In this document: positions 31,019-44,545 of the stretch, one piece after another
How positions within the stretch are numbered: position 1 is the stretch's first letter
Layout of the letters: each line of letters opens with the position of its first letter
NCBI GenBank assembly: GCA_963995505.1
Contig: OZ023181.1
Span: forward strand, 14,256,221-14,320,220
Reading direction: 5' to 3'
Source of the DNA: Hypericum androsaemum
Lineage: Eukaryota > Streptophyta > Magnoliopsida > Malpighiales > Hypericaceae
DNA: 64,000 nt
Notes under the pieces: generated by a model
Database searches by the model: none
The model's input: the letters and a program-made list of their open reading frames with translations, nothing else
Told to the model about the DNA's origin: nothing
Made by a program: the position numbers and the translations under genes

Positions 31019-34000
31019 GACTTGGTATCAGAGCTCTAGGTTAGAGCCTTGTTTCTACTATCGTGTCAAAAATTGAAGTTGTGCTACGGAGCATAGGATT
31101 CTCAATCACTTTGCATCCCTTTCATCTGTGTCATTCGTTCGTGCCGTAATCTCTTCTGTGTCAATGAAGAGTTATTTTTGTTTGATAATAATGGCATGAT
31201 GAATATGAAATTTGGGAAACTATGCTTTGCTTGTGATGTGAGATATTTGTGTTTGAGATTCTTATGTGACAAACTTTGTGGTGCATTGTTGTTATCACAA
31301 GGCATTTACTCTACGTTATGGTGAGGATTCTTCTGCCATTTGTATATGTATTCCTTTGAAGAGCCCATTTGAGTATATATATTTATTTATATGAAAATCG
31401 TTCCCTGGGTGAGATTTTGATGAAGTGACTGATCACCAGTTTGTCCAAATCATCAAAACACCCTTATATATTTGATTTCTTCCTATGTATATATTGGGCC
31501 ATCGGTTGGAGCCTCACCAAATGTTTGAGTTATGTCTTCGTGAACTCTTCTAGTTATCTTATCTGTGCATTGGGAATCTATTTTTGAGTTTAAATATGTT
31601 TGAAAAGAGGAAGTTATGAACAAGGTTATGTGGAAAGAGTATATATGAGAAATTAACGCGTAAGTGTGTTTTGAAAAAAGAGCAGTTATATTGGGAAAGT
31701 AATATGTGATTAATTATGTATGGATGAAATTATGAGATTAAGGTACATTGAATGAATTTTGAATATTTTAAGGGAGCTAAGATTAAGTATGACATTTGGT
31801 TTGTCTTTGGTTATTGATTTTGGTTTAAATTCTGGTAATGAATTTCGACAAAGAGAACATTCGATAAACTTTTGATAAGATAATTTGTTCATTGGTTGTG
31901 AACAAGGTAGTCCAACAACATAAAGCATAAATGGTCAATAGTTTTGACCAAACTATAAAGTTAACTCATTGGTTTGGAAAAATATTTTGGAGGCTAAAGA
32001 AAATGATCTGGATTTGATTAAAGCTTCTCCTTGTAATCAAATTATGATATGATACATAAAATCTATGTCTCAATGAATCTGAAGAAGAACTATGATATAA
32101 ATTTTGATAATCTATAAATCAGGTAACTTATAACTACAATAAGCACACCAATATTGAGATGGAGTTGTGCAAGCTCTATAAGAGAGCGCAGAGTAAATAT
32201 CATTTGTACAAGAGAAATGTGAGATAACTCATCAACTAGATAATTACTCTGAGAGAGGAATGAATGGAAATATTTGACTAGTAAAATATAAATTTAAGAC
32301 GACTTAAAGTCGGTAAAGAAAAAAAAAGTAATTGCTCAAAAGTAGAGGAAAAAGAAGTACAGGAAAAAGCAATATGAGAATATGATTACATGTGGTATGT
32401 ATATTGTGGAACCTATGTTGGATTGTGCAAAATTTTGAGATGTGAAGTGACAAGATATGAGTGACTTAATAGTCACAAAAGTTGTATTAGTATGAAGACA
32501 AGTTAGAATTTAAATTTGGGTTCAAACTTTAAAAAAGGCCAGGAAAATAAGAACTTGTATGTTCTTTGATGGAACTATTTGTAAATTTGGTTCCATCAAG
32601 TAAACCCTTTAGCATTTATATGGAACATCTATGAAATAATAAGATGAATATGTTAAGAACTAGAAAATCAACATGACATCTTCAACCCAAGCAATGATAA
32701 AATCTTCAAAGTATGCCAATGACTTTTTGAGATTAAAGTTTACGAAGGATGGTATTTGAGGATAAAAGAGTTGATTGCTAAGATTTGTGAGTTTTGTACA
32801 AAGTTTGTACAACAATGTAATGAAAACTGAATAAGTGAAAAGGATAGATTACGGAAAAAAAAAATAAAACGAAGAAAATTCTTGAGAAGTTTTGGTGGAT
32901 GATGAACTAGTTTATTTTGGGTAGCAAGATTAGGTAGCATGATATCTTTGCATCAGGAAAAGTGTTAAAAGTATGAATTTTTTTAAAAGAGAAGAGTTGA
33001 GAAAACTTATGAGCAAAGATTCTTGTTGGTTAATTAATACTTTAAGGAACCTTTAACAAATGACATAGGGTCATGGTACTAATGGAAGAGGATATAGTAA
33101 ACACAATCTTTGGAAGTCAGTATATATGCTACGAGGTAGCGATATATTATTGGGTTCATCAATAAGATGAAATTTGTGATAAGGATTATGATTCGGGTGC
33201 TCTAACTTTTCAGAAACAAGTTAATGATTTTAGCGAAAAGTTTAGTGTAAATGGATAATGAAGAAGAGCACAAGAAAATCTTATAATTGAAGTATTGAAA
33301 TATGCAACTTCTAGATATATGTTAAGTTTACGCGAATAAGTGTTTTGGTGGTAGAAAATAGGGGGACTATTAGGATATAAGTAGCTATGACGAGGTGTTT
33401 GTAGATTTAAAGTGTTTGAAGGTTATGGTAAATTTGAATTTTGGAGGTGATGAAATGATATAGTTAGTTGTGGAAGCGGGGTTATTTTTCAACAACCCAA
33501 TTGATATATAGAAGTTTGGGAACTGTAAAGCTTTGGGTTGCTTCATGGTGACAGCAAACCTTTGAGAATTAATAGATAAAATGTATGTAAGATTTTGGCA
33601 TTTTGTTTGATTAAATAAATATTAGTAAAATTACAAAAGATATGGTCCATGAATGACTTGAATAAGGGTAGAGTAGAACTAACGAATGTATGACCAAAAA
33701 AAAAATAGAAGTAAGGGAAATTTAGTGAAAGAACTTTAAGTATAACAAAAGATTTGAGATATGGGGATAACAAAGTTTGAGCATTACAAAAAGAAAGTAT
33801 GCTTCAAAGAAAGGTGATGGAAAAAAAATAGTGCCTTTAAGACTATAACTTTGGGCAATGTCAGGAAGTATTAAGTTTGTAATTTAAATGCATGACATGA
33901 AAATTGAGAAAAATAAGCTTAAAATTTCACAAGGATCTATTTGAAAGAATTTGATTGGAGAATTTGATGATAGAAATTGTTTGGTATGGTCGAGATGCAA

Positions 34001-34994
34001 GTTTATTGTACCACTTATGGATAGGGTTATGGTACTTTATGAGAGATTCAAAGAATTGATTCAATAGAACTAAAAAAAAATTCATACAATACATAAGTTG
34101 TTGAAGCTATGATCGAAGAAGTTACTTCGATTTTATACACTTTGGAGAATTTAAAAAAAAAACTAAGGCTATTCATAAATTTAAGAGATAAAAGGAAATA
34201 TAATTTTTATATAAGGTGTATTATCTTAGAAGGAGAATGAGTTTTGAAAAGTCTAATGGTAACACTTGTGGTTGAAAATTGGCCTATATGGTTAAGATGT
34301 GTTTTGTAATCAATAAAGTGAGAAGAATGATAAATTTAATAAGTTAGTGTTAGAAAGTTCTTTGGAATTCAAGTTGTTGTGCCATAATTATGAAATGGCA
34401 ATTGGACTTCCCTTTTCTGTAAAAGGGGTATAAGTCAATTTGTAATAATTTGGGAGATGAATGTAAGCTAAGGTAAGGATTTTAAAAGAATTTAAGTGAA
34501 TTGAGTTTTATTTGGTTTGACAATAAAAGAACATAATGTTTAATTTGAGAACCTTAAAGTCTTCACATGTTAAAGGGATAATGAGTTTGGAAAAAGGTAT
34601 AGACTCAATCTTACATACATTGACCTATTTGAGAATTCAGAGCCGATTGAGCTAGTGGTATGCGAATTTTGTCACAACAATGGTGATATTTTTAAATGAA
34701 AGTCACGTCTAGGTATTAGACCTATTTGTAAGACCAAACACTTGCTTTTGAAACCACAACTAGTTCAGATTTGTTAAATTTGAAATATTGAAAGTGCCAA
34801 ACGAATTTGGATCAGAAGGTATGAAAGCTTCGAGATAGAAAGTTCATGATTTACAAATTAGAGTGAGAAAATAATTCACAAACTCCAAAGACTTACGAGG
34901 AGATATTAGTTAAGTATTCATCCTGTTTATATGGTCAGTAAGAAAACTTTGTTTAAGTAAATTCGGGGACCGAATTTTTATAAGGAGGAGATAA
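31019..34994 (+). mobile_element. Tekay-type internal region 1, non-coding (LARD-like)
   Basis: About 3976 bp between a primer site (tggtatcagagc, 31023-31034, complementary to initiator tRNA-Met) and a polypurine tract (aaggaggagataa, 34982-34994). It has all the cis-sequences of an LTR retrotransposon, but no open frame above 76 aa and no gag or pol motif. That is the definition of a large retrotransposon derivative. Some short AT-rich motifs recur in internal region 2. Confidence 0.85.
31023..31034 (+). other. Primer binding site, initiator tRNA-Met (element 1)
   Basis: tggtatcagagc five bases after the LTR end complements the 3' end of tRNA-iMet; similarity continues as tctaggttagagcc, repeated identically at 36595. 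Confidence 0.9.
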
Positions 34995-36578
34995 TGTAAT
35001 ACCTGGTCTTAAAATAAGATAAATTTAATTATGTTAAGATATTTGATAAATTAATAATATACTATATTGCGAAATAGTTATGTAAATTGCTCATCGAGAA
35101 ATTCTAGGAATATGTTTTAATATAATTTGGTGCGAATATTAAATAAAAGTATAGGTGTTAACTTAATTGACAAAAAAAAATGAAAGCTAGAATCAAACTT
35201 ATCTAAGCTTTGACAAATTAGAACTAAAAATACAAATAAACTAAGTGATAAAGATTTAAAAAAAGAGAAGGAAACGTGGCAGTAAGAAAACAGAAAAGAA
35301 AAACGTGGCAAGAGGAAAAGTGGAAGTAAAAACGTGGCAACTTTTTATAATGAGATAAGTTCCTAAGAATTCACCTAAATAATTAAGAGGTAGCAGAGGG
35401 CAAAATAGAATAGTGGAAATAAATTTGGTAAAATCCATTTAGAAAAGAAAAAGAGTAAAATGTGGGGGTCACCAAAGCTTGACACCGAAGCATAAAAAAA
35501 GGGTAAGGTCTGAAAAGATAAAACAAGGTGAAGGAGTAAATTAGGTCATTTACAAATTCCACCTAACCAAAAAATAAAATGATATTATGATTTGTGAAAG
35601 TTTGTTTAGTCTGGCCCAGAGGGGCACTGTATATGTTTGATATATTTTGGGAGCCTATGAATTTGTTATGATATGAAAGTCTGTTATATGGATGGCTCCG
35701 GTCTGTGATATGGACGTCTAGTAAGCAGAGGTCTACCCGTGACCAACCGGGGATGTTGGCATATGTGCACATATACTGAGGATACAATGGATTCTGATAT
35801 GATCTGTTTGGCCGGCGGGGTTGGATTCTGATGGCGCCTTTGAGATATGGTATCCTCGTGTCAGAGTTGGAGTGACACTATCTAGAACTTGCCGAACGTT
35901 CGTCCAATTTTGTGATTTGATTTTGGAATTATGTGTTCATGTGTCAAATTGCGTGACGGAATGGGACGTTGCGTAGTTTGCTCATATTTTTGTGACTTTG
36001 TGATTATATACTATATTTGGTCTTCTGGTAAGTATGATCATGGAATAATTTACATCTCCGCATAATTTATTTGCCATATTAGTTATATGCATGTTTTAGG
36101 AATGTTTGTGCATTGAGTAGCTAAATAAATTGCGATGCATATCTTATTTATTTACTGGGTGTTCCAAAATACTCACCCCCCCACCCACTAGTTTTGCAGG
36201 AACTCGTACACGAGTTGTGTTGGCTCCGAGATCTACTCTGATTGTACCAAGTCCGATTTGTTCTCCAGGACTTGCATCGAGGTCTTCTGTTTGTATTTTG
36301 CTCTTTCATCTAGAAGCTCTGTAGTCACAAGATTTGCTTTGATATTGGGAATGTTTAATTATTAAGAGTATATTAATTTTGTTTAATTGAACAAAGCTTG
36401 ATAATTGGTTGTAAAATTTTGGTATTTAAAATGTAAGATAATATAAGTTTTAGTTATAAGTTTAATAGTTTAAGATTTATAAGAATTAGAATAAGTTTGA
36501 GGCTGGCTAGATCTTTGTGTGTGATTTAAGTAGTCAAAGTCTAGTGCCGGTCACTGACCACAGATTTGGGTTATGACA
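34995..36578 (+). repeat. Tekay-type LTR 2, forward, with ~1.1-kb internal deletion
   Basis: Begins tgtaatacctgg just after the polypurine tract and ends ttatgaca just before a second primer site, so one LTR serves two internal regions. At 1584 bp it lacks the segment equivalent to about 24700-25845 of the complete LTR, with the join at about 35580 (ccaaaaaataaaat|gatattatg). Confidence 0.87.
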
Positions 36579-39500
36579 GACTTGGTATCAGAGCTCTAGG
36601 TTAGAGCCTTGTTTGAATTATTAGGTATCGAGTATCTTAAGTTGTTCTACGGAGCATAGGATTTCTAATATCTCTGTGTCTCTTCCATCTGTGTCATTTT
36701 TTCGTGCCGTAATTATTTTTCTGTTTCAACAAATATTTATTTCTCTTTGAACATGATGGTATGATGAATATGAAAGTTGGGCAAATATATTTTGCTTGAG
36801 ATGTGAGATGTTTGTGTTTGGCATTCTTATGTGAAAAACTTTTGTGATGCTTTCTTGTTATCACTAGGCATTCGCTCTACATTATGGTGAGAATTCTTGT
36901 ACCATTTGTATATGTTTTCCTTTGAAGAGCCCATTTGAGTATATATATATATGAAAATCCTTCCTTGGGTGAGATTTTTATGAAGTGACTGATCACCACT
37001 TTGTCAAAATTATGTAGATACTCTTATATATTTGATTTCTTCCTATGTATTTTGGGCCATTGGTTTGAGTCTCACCAAATGTTTGAGTTATGTCTGTGTG
37101 AACTCTTCTAGATTATTTATCTTTGCATTGAGAATCTGCTTTTGTGTTAAACATGTTTGAAAGGAGGAAGTTATGAACATTATTATGTGGAAGGAGTATA
37201 TATGAGAAATTAAGCCGCAAGTGTGCTTTGAAAAAAAAGTTATGTTGGGAAAGTAAAAGGTGATTATTATTTATGGATGAAAATATGAGATTAAGCTATA
37301 TGGAATAATTTTTGAATATTTTGAGGGAGCTAAGATTAAGTATGACATTTGGTTATTTATCTTGGTTTACATTATGGTTATGGATTTTGGCAAGGAGAAC
37401 TTTTGATAAGATAATTTGCACAATAGGTATGGACAAGATAGTCCAACAACAAAAAGCATAAATGGTCAATAGTTTGACCAAACTACAAAGTTTACCTATT
37501 AGTTCGGTAAATAATTTAGGAAGCTTAAGAAAATTCGTATGGATTTGAATAAAGCTTCTCTTTGTAATCAGATAATGAACTGATGCATATAATCTAAGTC
37601 TTGAAAAATGTGAGGTACAATACTCACATAAAATCTATAAATCAGGTATCTTATAACTACAATAAGCATGCCAATATTAAGACGGTGTTGTGCAAGCTCT
37701 ATAAGAGAGCGAGAAGTAAATGTTATTTGTAAAAGAAAATTTTGAGATACATTATTAACTAGACAGCGACTTAGAAAGAGAAATGAACGAAAATATTTGA
37801 CAAGTAAAAATTTGATTTAAGTTAGCTCAAAGAAGGAAACGTATATATGCAAAGTAAATTTGGGTAAAAATATTAATTTCGTAATGAGTTGTGTGAAAGT
37901 TGATGAAATTATTTGGTTAGTGAAATATGAAACAAGGAAAGCCGAGAGCTTAAAATAAAGTATGTTAAAGTAATTTCTTTGAGAAGTAGAGAATAAAGAA
38001 ATTAAAGAATAGGAGTACACATGGTTTGGAACCTATGTTATATTTTGTAAAATTTTGAAATGTGAAGTGATAAGATATGAGTGACTTAATAGTCACAAAA
38101 GTTGTATTAGTATGAAGATAAGCTAAAGTAAAATTTGAGTTCAAATTTTAGAAAAATGCTAGGGAGATGAAAATTTGGTTCAAACTTTAGAAAATGTCAA
38201 ACTTTCAAAAAATACCAGGTAAAGGTAAAATGATATATATTTTGATAGAAGTATTTGTAGATAACACTCCATCAAGTAAACCCTTTAGCTATTTTGTGGT
38301 TATAAAAAAAATTGGTTGAACGTCTACGAAATACAAAGATAATGATGTTAGGAACTAGAGAATCAAAGGGACACCTTTGGCACAAGAGATGATAGAATCA
38401 TCAAAGTATGCTAGTGCCTTTTTTTAAGATTGAAGTTTAAATTGGATAGTATTGAAAATGAAAGAGGTGATTTTGAAGGTATGTGAAATTTGGTATTAAG
38501 TTTGTACAACTGTACAATGTAAACTAAATAAGTGGGAAAAAGATAGATTATGAAAAATTGAAAGGATAATAAGATTTAAATGGTAAAAAAAAACTTGTGA
38601 GAAGTTTTGGTGGATAATGAACTAGTTTGTTTTGGAAAGTAAGATTAAGTAATATGATGTCTTTACAACGGGAGAAGTGTAATGCTTATATTAACATGAA
38701 GTATGTCTTTATTCAAGGGAAAAGATGATCGTAAGCTATGACTTTTGAAAGAGTTTTGTTGGTAAATTAAGATAGCATTAGGATGCTATAAATTATTTTA
38801 TGGAGCATTTGTGGAATTAAGAAAGTGAAAAGTGATGGTAATATGAGGAAGTAAAAGTATTCATATATGAACTAAGCTGGAAATTACCGAGAAGGTCTAT
38901 TCATATATCTCGGTAATAGTCAAAGATATCTTCTTTGAAAATGTGCTAGATATATTTGACATCAAGAAAATACTTAAGTTTTAAGTTGGGTCACAATGAA
39001 GTCATTTTGAGAATTAATAGTTCAAATATATGTAAGACTTCACTCTTATGATTTGAAGATGACATGTGTGAGAGTTGAGTAAAACTATCAAACAATATAA
39101 GGATCACAAATTTGGTATCACCCTTTGAGGAGTGCTAGTATATTAAAATAATTGAGATATACAAAGATATTCAACATTTAGTGCATTTTGGATAAGAAAG
39201 ATTGAGATCAATAAATGACAATAGAAAGAGATATTTGACTACATTACATGATAATATTTTGAAGTAAATGCATTGGTATATGCTATAAGTTTGGAAGTAC
39301 CTTGAAATTTAATTCACGTGCCCTGAAAATTAGATCATTACTCTTATAACTTTTGGTAAGATTATGCAAAAAAAATAATAAAAAAATAAAAAAATTAATT
39401 TCAACTACGGCACCATTTATTCACTTAAGCTAGGAGAATACAAGTTTTGTATGGTATGAAGAATGTGAAACTACCTTCAAGAAATTAAGTATCAATTGAT

Positions 39501-40569
39501 TCATGGATCAATATTAGTTTTACCCTTATGGATTTGAAGTAGTGCAAGTATGAGAAGAGATTTGAGATGCACAAAGATAATAAAATTTGGAGTGCACTAT
39601 AAATAGGAAAAGTTAAGGAGAGAGATAAAGTGATTGAAGGACATAATACAATCAAGACTAAATTTCTTGGTAATACTTGGACATAATATTAAGAGATCAC
39701 TAAGTTTCTGACTTTGCTTGGAAGATTTGACATTTGACATAAGCTGAAAATTGGCCAATGAGGTTTAAGTCGCTAGTCTTCATACATAATCTGTTGTGTA
39801 ATTGATAAACTGAGAACGATGAGTAATTTAACAAGTTATTTAGAGCTATGAAATGCTTTGCCATTTAAGTGGTCTTACGTAACTACGGAGAGTCAATTAG
39901 ACATCCATTTCCTACTAAAGGTATAAGTTAGTGTGGAATACTTTGGGAAATGAATAGAAAAATTAATGTAATTTAAAAGGATACGAAACGTAAGGACATG
40001 TAATAAATATTTGGTTTGTTTCGAATAAGTGATTCAAAGATCTGGTCTGGTAATTAATGGACCCAAAACAATAGTTTGATTAGAAGTAACTCTCATATTG
40101 TAGGTTGTGTACAATAATTGAACTTTTCTTGGGGGGAAAAGAGGTAAAATTAATTTTAGATTACTTTGGAGAATATATGTAAAGACTACGTTTATTAAAA
40201 AAAATTAAATTAAAGATGGAAGTATACATAGCTTAATAAGAGGACACATATGTTTGTTACTCAAGGCACTACCTATGGAAGGGGCAATGATATTGACAGA
40301 ATTGAAAAAAAAGGAGTGAATTATACTAATGGAATATTGGTTGGCTTTGAAGCCACAAATATTTGAGATCGGGTAAATCCTAAATGCCAAAAAGAATTAT
40401 TGATAAGAAAGTTTAAAGGATTTAGAATAAAAAAATCTATCGGTTATAAAATAGAGTGAGAAAACCTTTGTTTAGAACCCTCACCTATATAAGTGGAGAT
40501 ATAAATTTAGCATCTATCTATTTGAATAAAAATTAAATTCGGGGACCGAATTTTATAAGGAGGGGAGAA
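36579..40569 (+). mobile_element. Tekay-type internal region 2, non-coding (LARD-like)
   Basis: From primer site tggtatcagagc (36583-36594) to polypurine tract aaggaggggagaa (40557-40569), 3991 bp. The 5' half parallels internal region 1 at clear but imperfect identity; the 3' half diverges much more. No gag or pol frames are visible. Confidence 0.85.
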
Positions 40570-43129
40570 TGTGATACCCAACTATGTCAATTAAATTTTG
40601 TTAGATTTAATCCAGTATGCTAAGTCGGTTAATAATATAAGAATACACTATATATATATATATATAATTAGTGATGTAATAATAATGAAATTGAGTTGAT
40701 AATATTTTAATATTCGAGATGCATAAAATTGAAAGCAAGTCAGAAATTTAGTAACTCAAATTAAATTTATCCAATGATAAAAACGTGACAAGTGGAGGAA
40801 ATTTGGTAAGAGGTGGCAAGTTAAATATAAGAGGTGGTAAGTTAAAATAAGAGGTGGATAATTGATTATGGAGAAATTTTAGAAATATGATTTGATATAA
40901 TCTGGTATAAATAAAATTGAAGATCTTAAATATAAGAAGTGATAAGATTAAAAAAAAGTAGAGAAAAATGTGGCAATAAAGGAAGAGGGTAAATATGTGG
41001 TTAATTTGGGAAAATGACACCAAATAAACAAAATAAAATTGGATAAGCTTCAAAGAAAAAGAAGAAGAGAAGAAATGATGAGATATTCAGAAAAAAAAGG
41101 TATAAGACGTGGCAACAAATAAAAGAGAAATGAAACGTGTCAACTTACAAAACTAATTCATGAACTCACTCAACATTATAAAATAAAGGTAGTAGCACAA
41201 GTTGTAGTAGTCCGATGAGAAAAAGAAAGATAGAAAAAAAAAGAACCGGAGAAAAAAAAAAGAAACAAGAAAGGAACCGAAGAGAAGTTGAAATTTAACA
41301 GAAACAAAAAATTTTGGTAAGCCTACGTCTATTAAATTAAGTTTGATTGTATAATTTTGCATGGTAAAATGTGGGCAGGAGAAATTCGTGAGGGTTTATA
41401 TGTGAATAATTAACCATGATAGATATGTATAATTTACCTAATTCACTGTAATGGGCCATAAGCTTCTCTCGTTAAGCTTCATCAGAAAATAAAGATAAAA
41501 AGAAAATTGGAGATCAAAGAAGAAGAAAGCTGTGAGAAGTAGACCTTAATTTACATAGAGATAATGATTGGTATATAGTGAGAAGAGTCATGGATTGATA
41601 CGTAAATAAAGAGAGTACATGTTGGAATGAAAAATAGTGTCAAGTTGGTTTGTTTTAAGGAAAGAAATTGTATTGGTCAAGTTTATTGATTTGCAACAGA
41701 TGAACCAAAGAAAAATAATGGGTTGTTGTGGAAGAGAAAAAAAGTGTTCAAGTAACTAAATTGATTTGTTTTAAATCCATGAAAAGTTTGTCATCCCTGT
41801 TAATGACCGAGAAGATAGTATGGGTTTCTTAGGAGCTTGATGTGTTGAGATGAAATGAGCAAAACTGTCCACTAAAATACTTATCTACGGGTTCTGTTTG
41901 GGAAGCTTGAGAGATGACTAAAAATAATCTGTTTGGAATTGGAAAATTTACAAGGATAAATTTGGAAGGTAAATAAATTGTGACGTAATGAATAGCGACA
42001 ACTTGAAATTAAATTGTCTACATTTGATTTTGTACCTTGAGAAGCTCAACAAGGGGTTGATCTTGGAGGATTGGATTAAGCGAGAAAGCTAAATATTGGG
42101 AAAAGCTTATTTGTCGGATGGTCTGGAAATTCTCTATACGGCGATCAGCTAAAATTGGTAAATAAATAATATGTGACTCGTGCTTTCTTTAGCGCACTCT
42201 ATTTATTTTGTCATTATTTGAATATGATAACGTGAGTGCATTTGTGAATTTTTCATATGAGCATATGGTATGATATTATGATTTGTGAAAGTTTGTTTAG
42301 TCTGGCCCAGAGGGGCACTGGATATGTTTGATATATTTTGGGAGCCTATGAATTTGTTATGATATGAAAGTCTGTTATATGGATGGCTCCGCTCTGTGAT
42401 ATGGACGTCTAGTAGGCAGAGGTCTACCCGTGACCAACCGGGGATGTTGGCATATGTGCACATATACTGAGGATACAATGGATTCTGATATGATCTGTTT
42501 GGCCGGCGGGGTTGGATTCTGATGGCGCCTTTAAGATATGGTATCCTCGTGTCGGAGTTGGAGTGACACTATCTAGAACTTGCCGAACGTTCGTCCAATT
42601 TTGTGATTTGATTTTGGAATTATGTGTTCATGTGTCAAATTGCGTGACGGAATGGGAGGTTGCGTAGTTTGCTCATGTTTTTGTGACTTTATGATTATAT
42701 GCTATATTTGGTCTTCTGGTAAGTATGATCTTGGAATAATGTACATCTCCGCATAATTTATTTGCCATATTAGTTATATGCATGTTTTAGGAATGTTTGT
42801 GCATTTAGTAGCGAAATAAATTGCGATGCATATCTTATTTGTTTACTAGGTATTCCAAAACACTCACCCCCCACCCACCAGTTTTGCAGGAACTCGTACA
42901 CGAGTTGTGTTGGCTCCGAGATCTACTCTGATTGTACCAAGTCCGATTTGTTCTCCAGGACTTGCATCGAGGTCTTCAGTTTGTATTTTGCTCTTTCATC
43001 TAGAAGCTCTGTAGTCACAAGATTTGCTTTGATATTGGGAATGTTTAATTATTAAGAGTATATTAATTTTGTTTAATTAAACAAAGCTTGATAATTGGTT
43101 GTAAAATTTTGGTATTTAAAATGTAAGAT
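40570..43129 (+). repeat. Tekay-type LTR 3, forward, truncated at its 3' end
   Basis: Begins tgtgatacccaac after the polypurine tract. The first ~1.55 kb is divergent from the other LTRs, but from about 42160 on it is nearly identical to LTR 2. It breaks off at atgtaagat (43129), about 100-150 bp before the expected gtcgtgaca end, at the inversion breakpoint. Confidence 0.83.
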
Positions 43130-44229
43130 CAAATAAGATATGCATCGCAATTTATTTAGCTACTCAATGCACAAACATTCCTAAAACATGCATATAACTA
43201 ATATGGCAAATAAATTATGCAGAGATGTACATTATTCCAAGACCATACTTACGAGAAGACCAAATATAGCATATAATCACAAAGTCACAAAAACATGAGC
43301 AAACTACGCAACGTCCTATTCCGTTACGCAATTTGACACATGAAAACATAATTCCAAAATAAAATCACAAAACTGGACAAACGTTCGGCAAGTTCTAGAT
43401 AGTGTCACTCCAACTCCGACACGAGGATACCATATCTCAAAGGCGCCATCAGAATTCAACCCCGCCGGCCAAACAAATCATATCAGAATCCATTGTATCC
43501 TCAGTATATGTGCACATATGCCAACATCCCCGGTTGGTCACGGGTAGACCTCTGCCTACTAGACGTCCATATCACAGAGCGGAACCATCTATATAATAGA
43601 CTTTCATATCATAACAACTTCATAGGCTCCCAAAACATATCAAACATATCCAATACCCCTCTGGGCCAGATTAAACAAACTTTCACAAACCATAATGTCA
43701 TACCATATGCTCATATGACAAATTCACAAATGCACTCGCATTATCATATTCAAATCATGACAAATAAATAGAGTGCGCTAAAGAAAGCACGAGTCACATA
43801 TTATTTATTTACCAATTTTTGTACGATGGCCATCTGAATGAAATGTCATTCCAATACACAAATTTATTCTCCTCAATTTTTATTCTCCGGAGTTCATTTT
43901 CGTAGTCTCAAACTTATTTCAAAACCTGTTGAATACAACAATTGGTTCCATCCAACCCAAATCAGTAACTTCGCCAATACATATTCTCATCTATTAATAA
44001 ATTAACTTGATCATATTTTTCATTCAACATGTGCGCTACTTATTCATATACCAGTTCACGTTCTTCTCAGTATATATCTATCTCTAAATAAATTAATGAC
44101 TTTCAAGTTCTCTGTATCTCTATCTCAATTTTCCATCTTAAGTTTCCTCTTATATGTTGAACTTGTTTTCTTCTTTCCTTTAATACTTGTCAATATCCTT
44201 GGTAACTAGTCAATTTAATTAATTACTTC
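43130..44229 (-). repeat. Middle part of a Tekay-type LTR, reverse, truncated
   Basis: Runs from caaataagatatgcatcgc to taattaattact and is nearly identical to 24129-25228 (one amino-acid difference in a 92-codon stretch). It starts exactly where the forward fragment at 30582 would join if the segment between were flipped back. It ends abruptly at unrelated sequence (ccccaaatttcctg). Confidence 0.85.
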
Positions 44230-44540
44230 CCCAAATTTCCTGAGGAATATTGATCGAGCAAGCACATGACATCCCCACTCAACCACATATCAGATTAGAG
44301 ATATCATGACTTTTTGTACTATTTATCACAAGCCATCATTAGATGCGTGGATAATTTTTTAACGAAGTCTTTTTCATTTTTGAAATTCTAACTTCGAATG
44401 TTGTTTCAAAAAAAATTGAAGTCCTTATATTTGAATCTACTGTTGTTAATGTTTTCAATTGTACACAATAATAGTTAGATTTAGGATGAAAATGAAATTC
44501 ACTTTCAAGTCTCGTCGCGTATACTCAAGTTGTCGAGTTA
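44230..44540 (+). mobile_element. Left flank of the Athila insertion, probably Ty1/copia remnant
   Basis: No independent domain is visible. The last ~40 bp, joined across the Athila insertion to 51869, gives an open frame that runs into a Ty1/copia RT start, so this is likely the upstream, degenerate part of that copia element. Confidence 0.4.
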
Positions 44541-44545
44541 GACAT

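Noticed and set aside
31023..31055. tRNA-Met gene
   Set aside because: Only the complement of the tRNA 3' end is present, next to LTR ends; it is a primer binding site.
23697..44229. CRISPR-like or satellite array because of recurring segments
   Set aside because: The repeats are kilobase-long LTRs with primer sites and polypurine tracts, in a plant genome.
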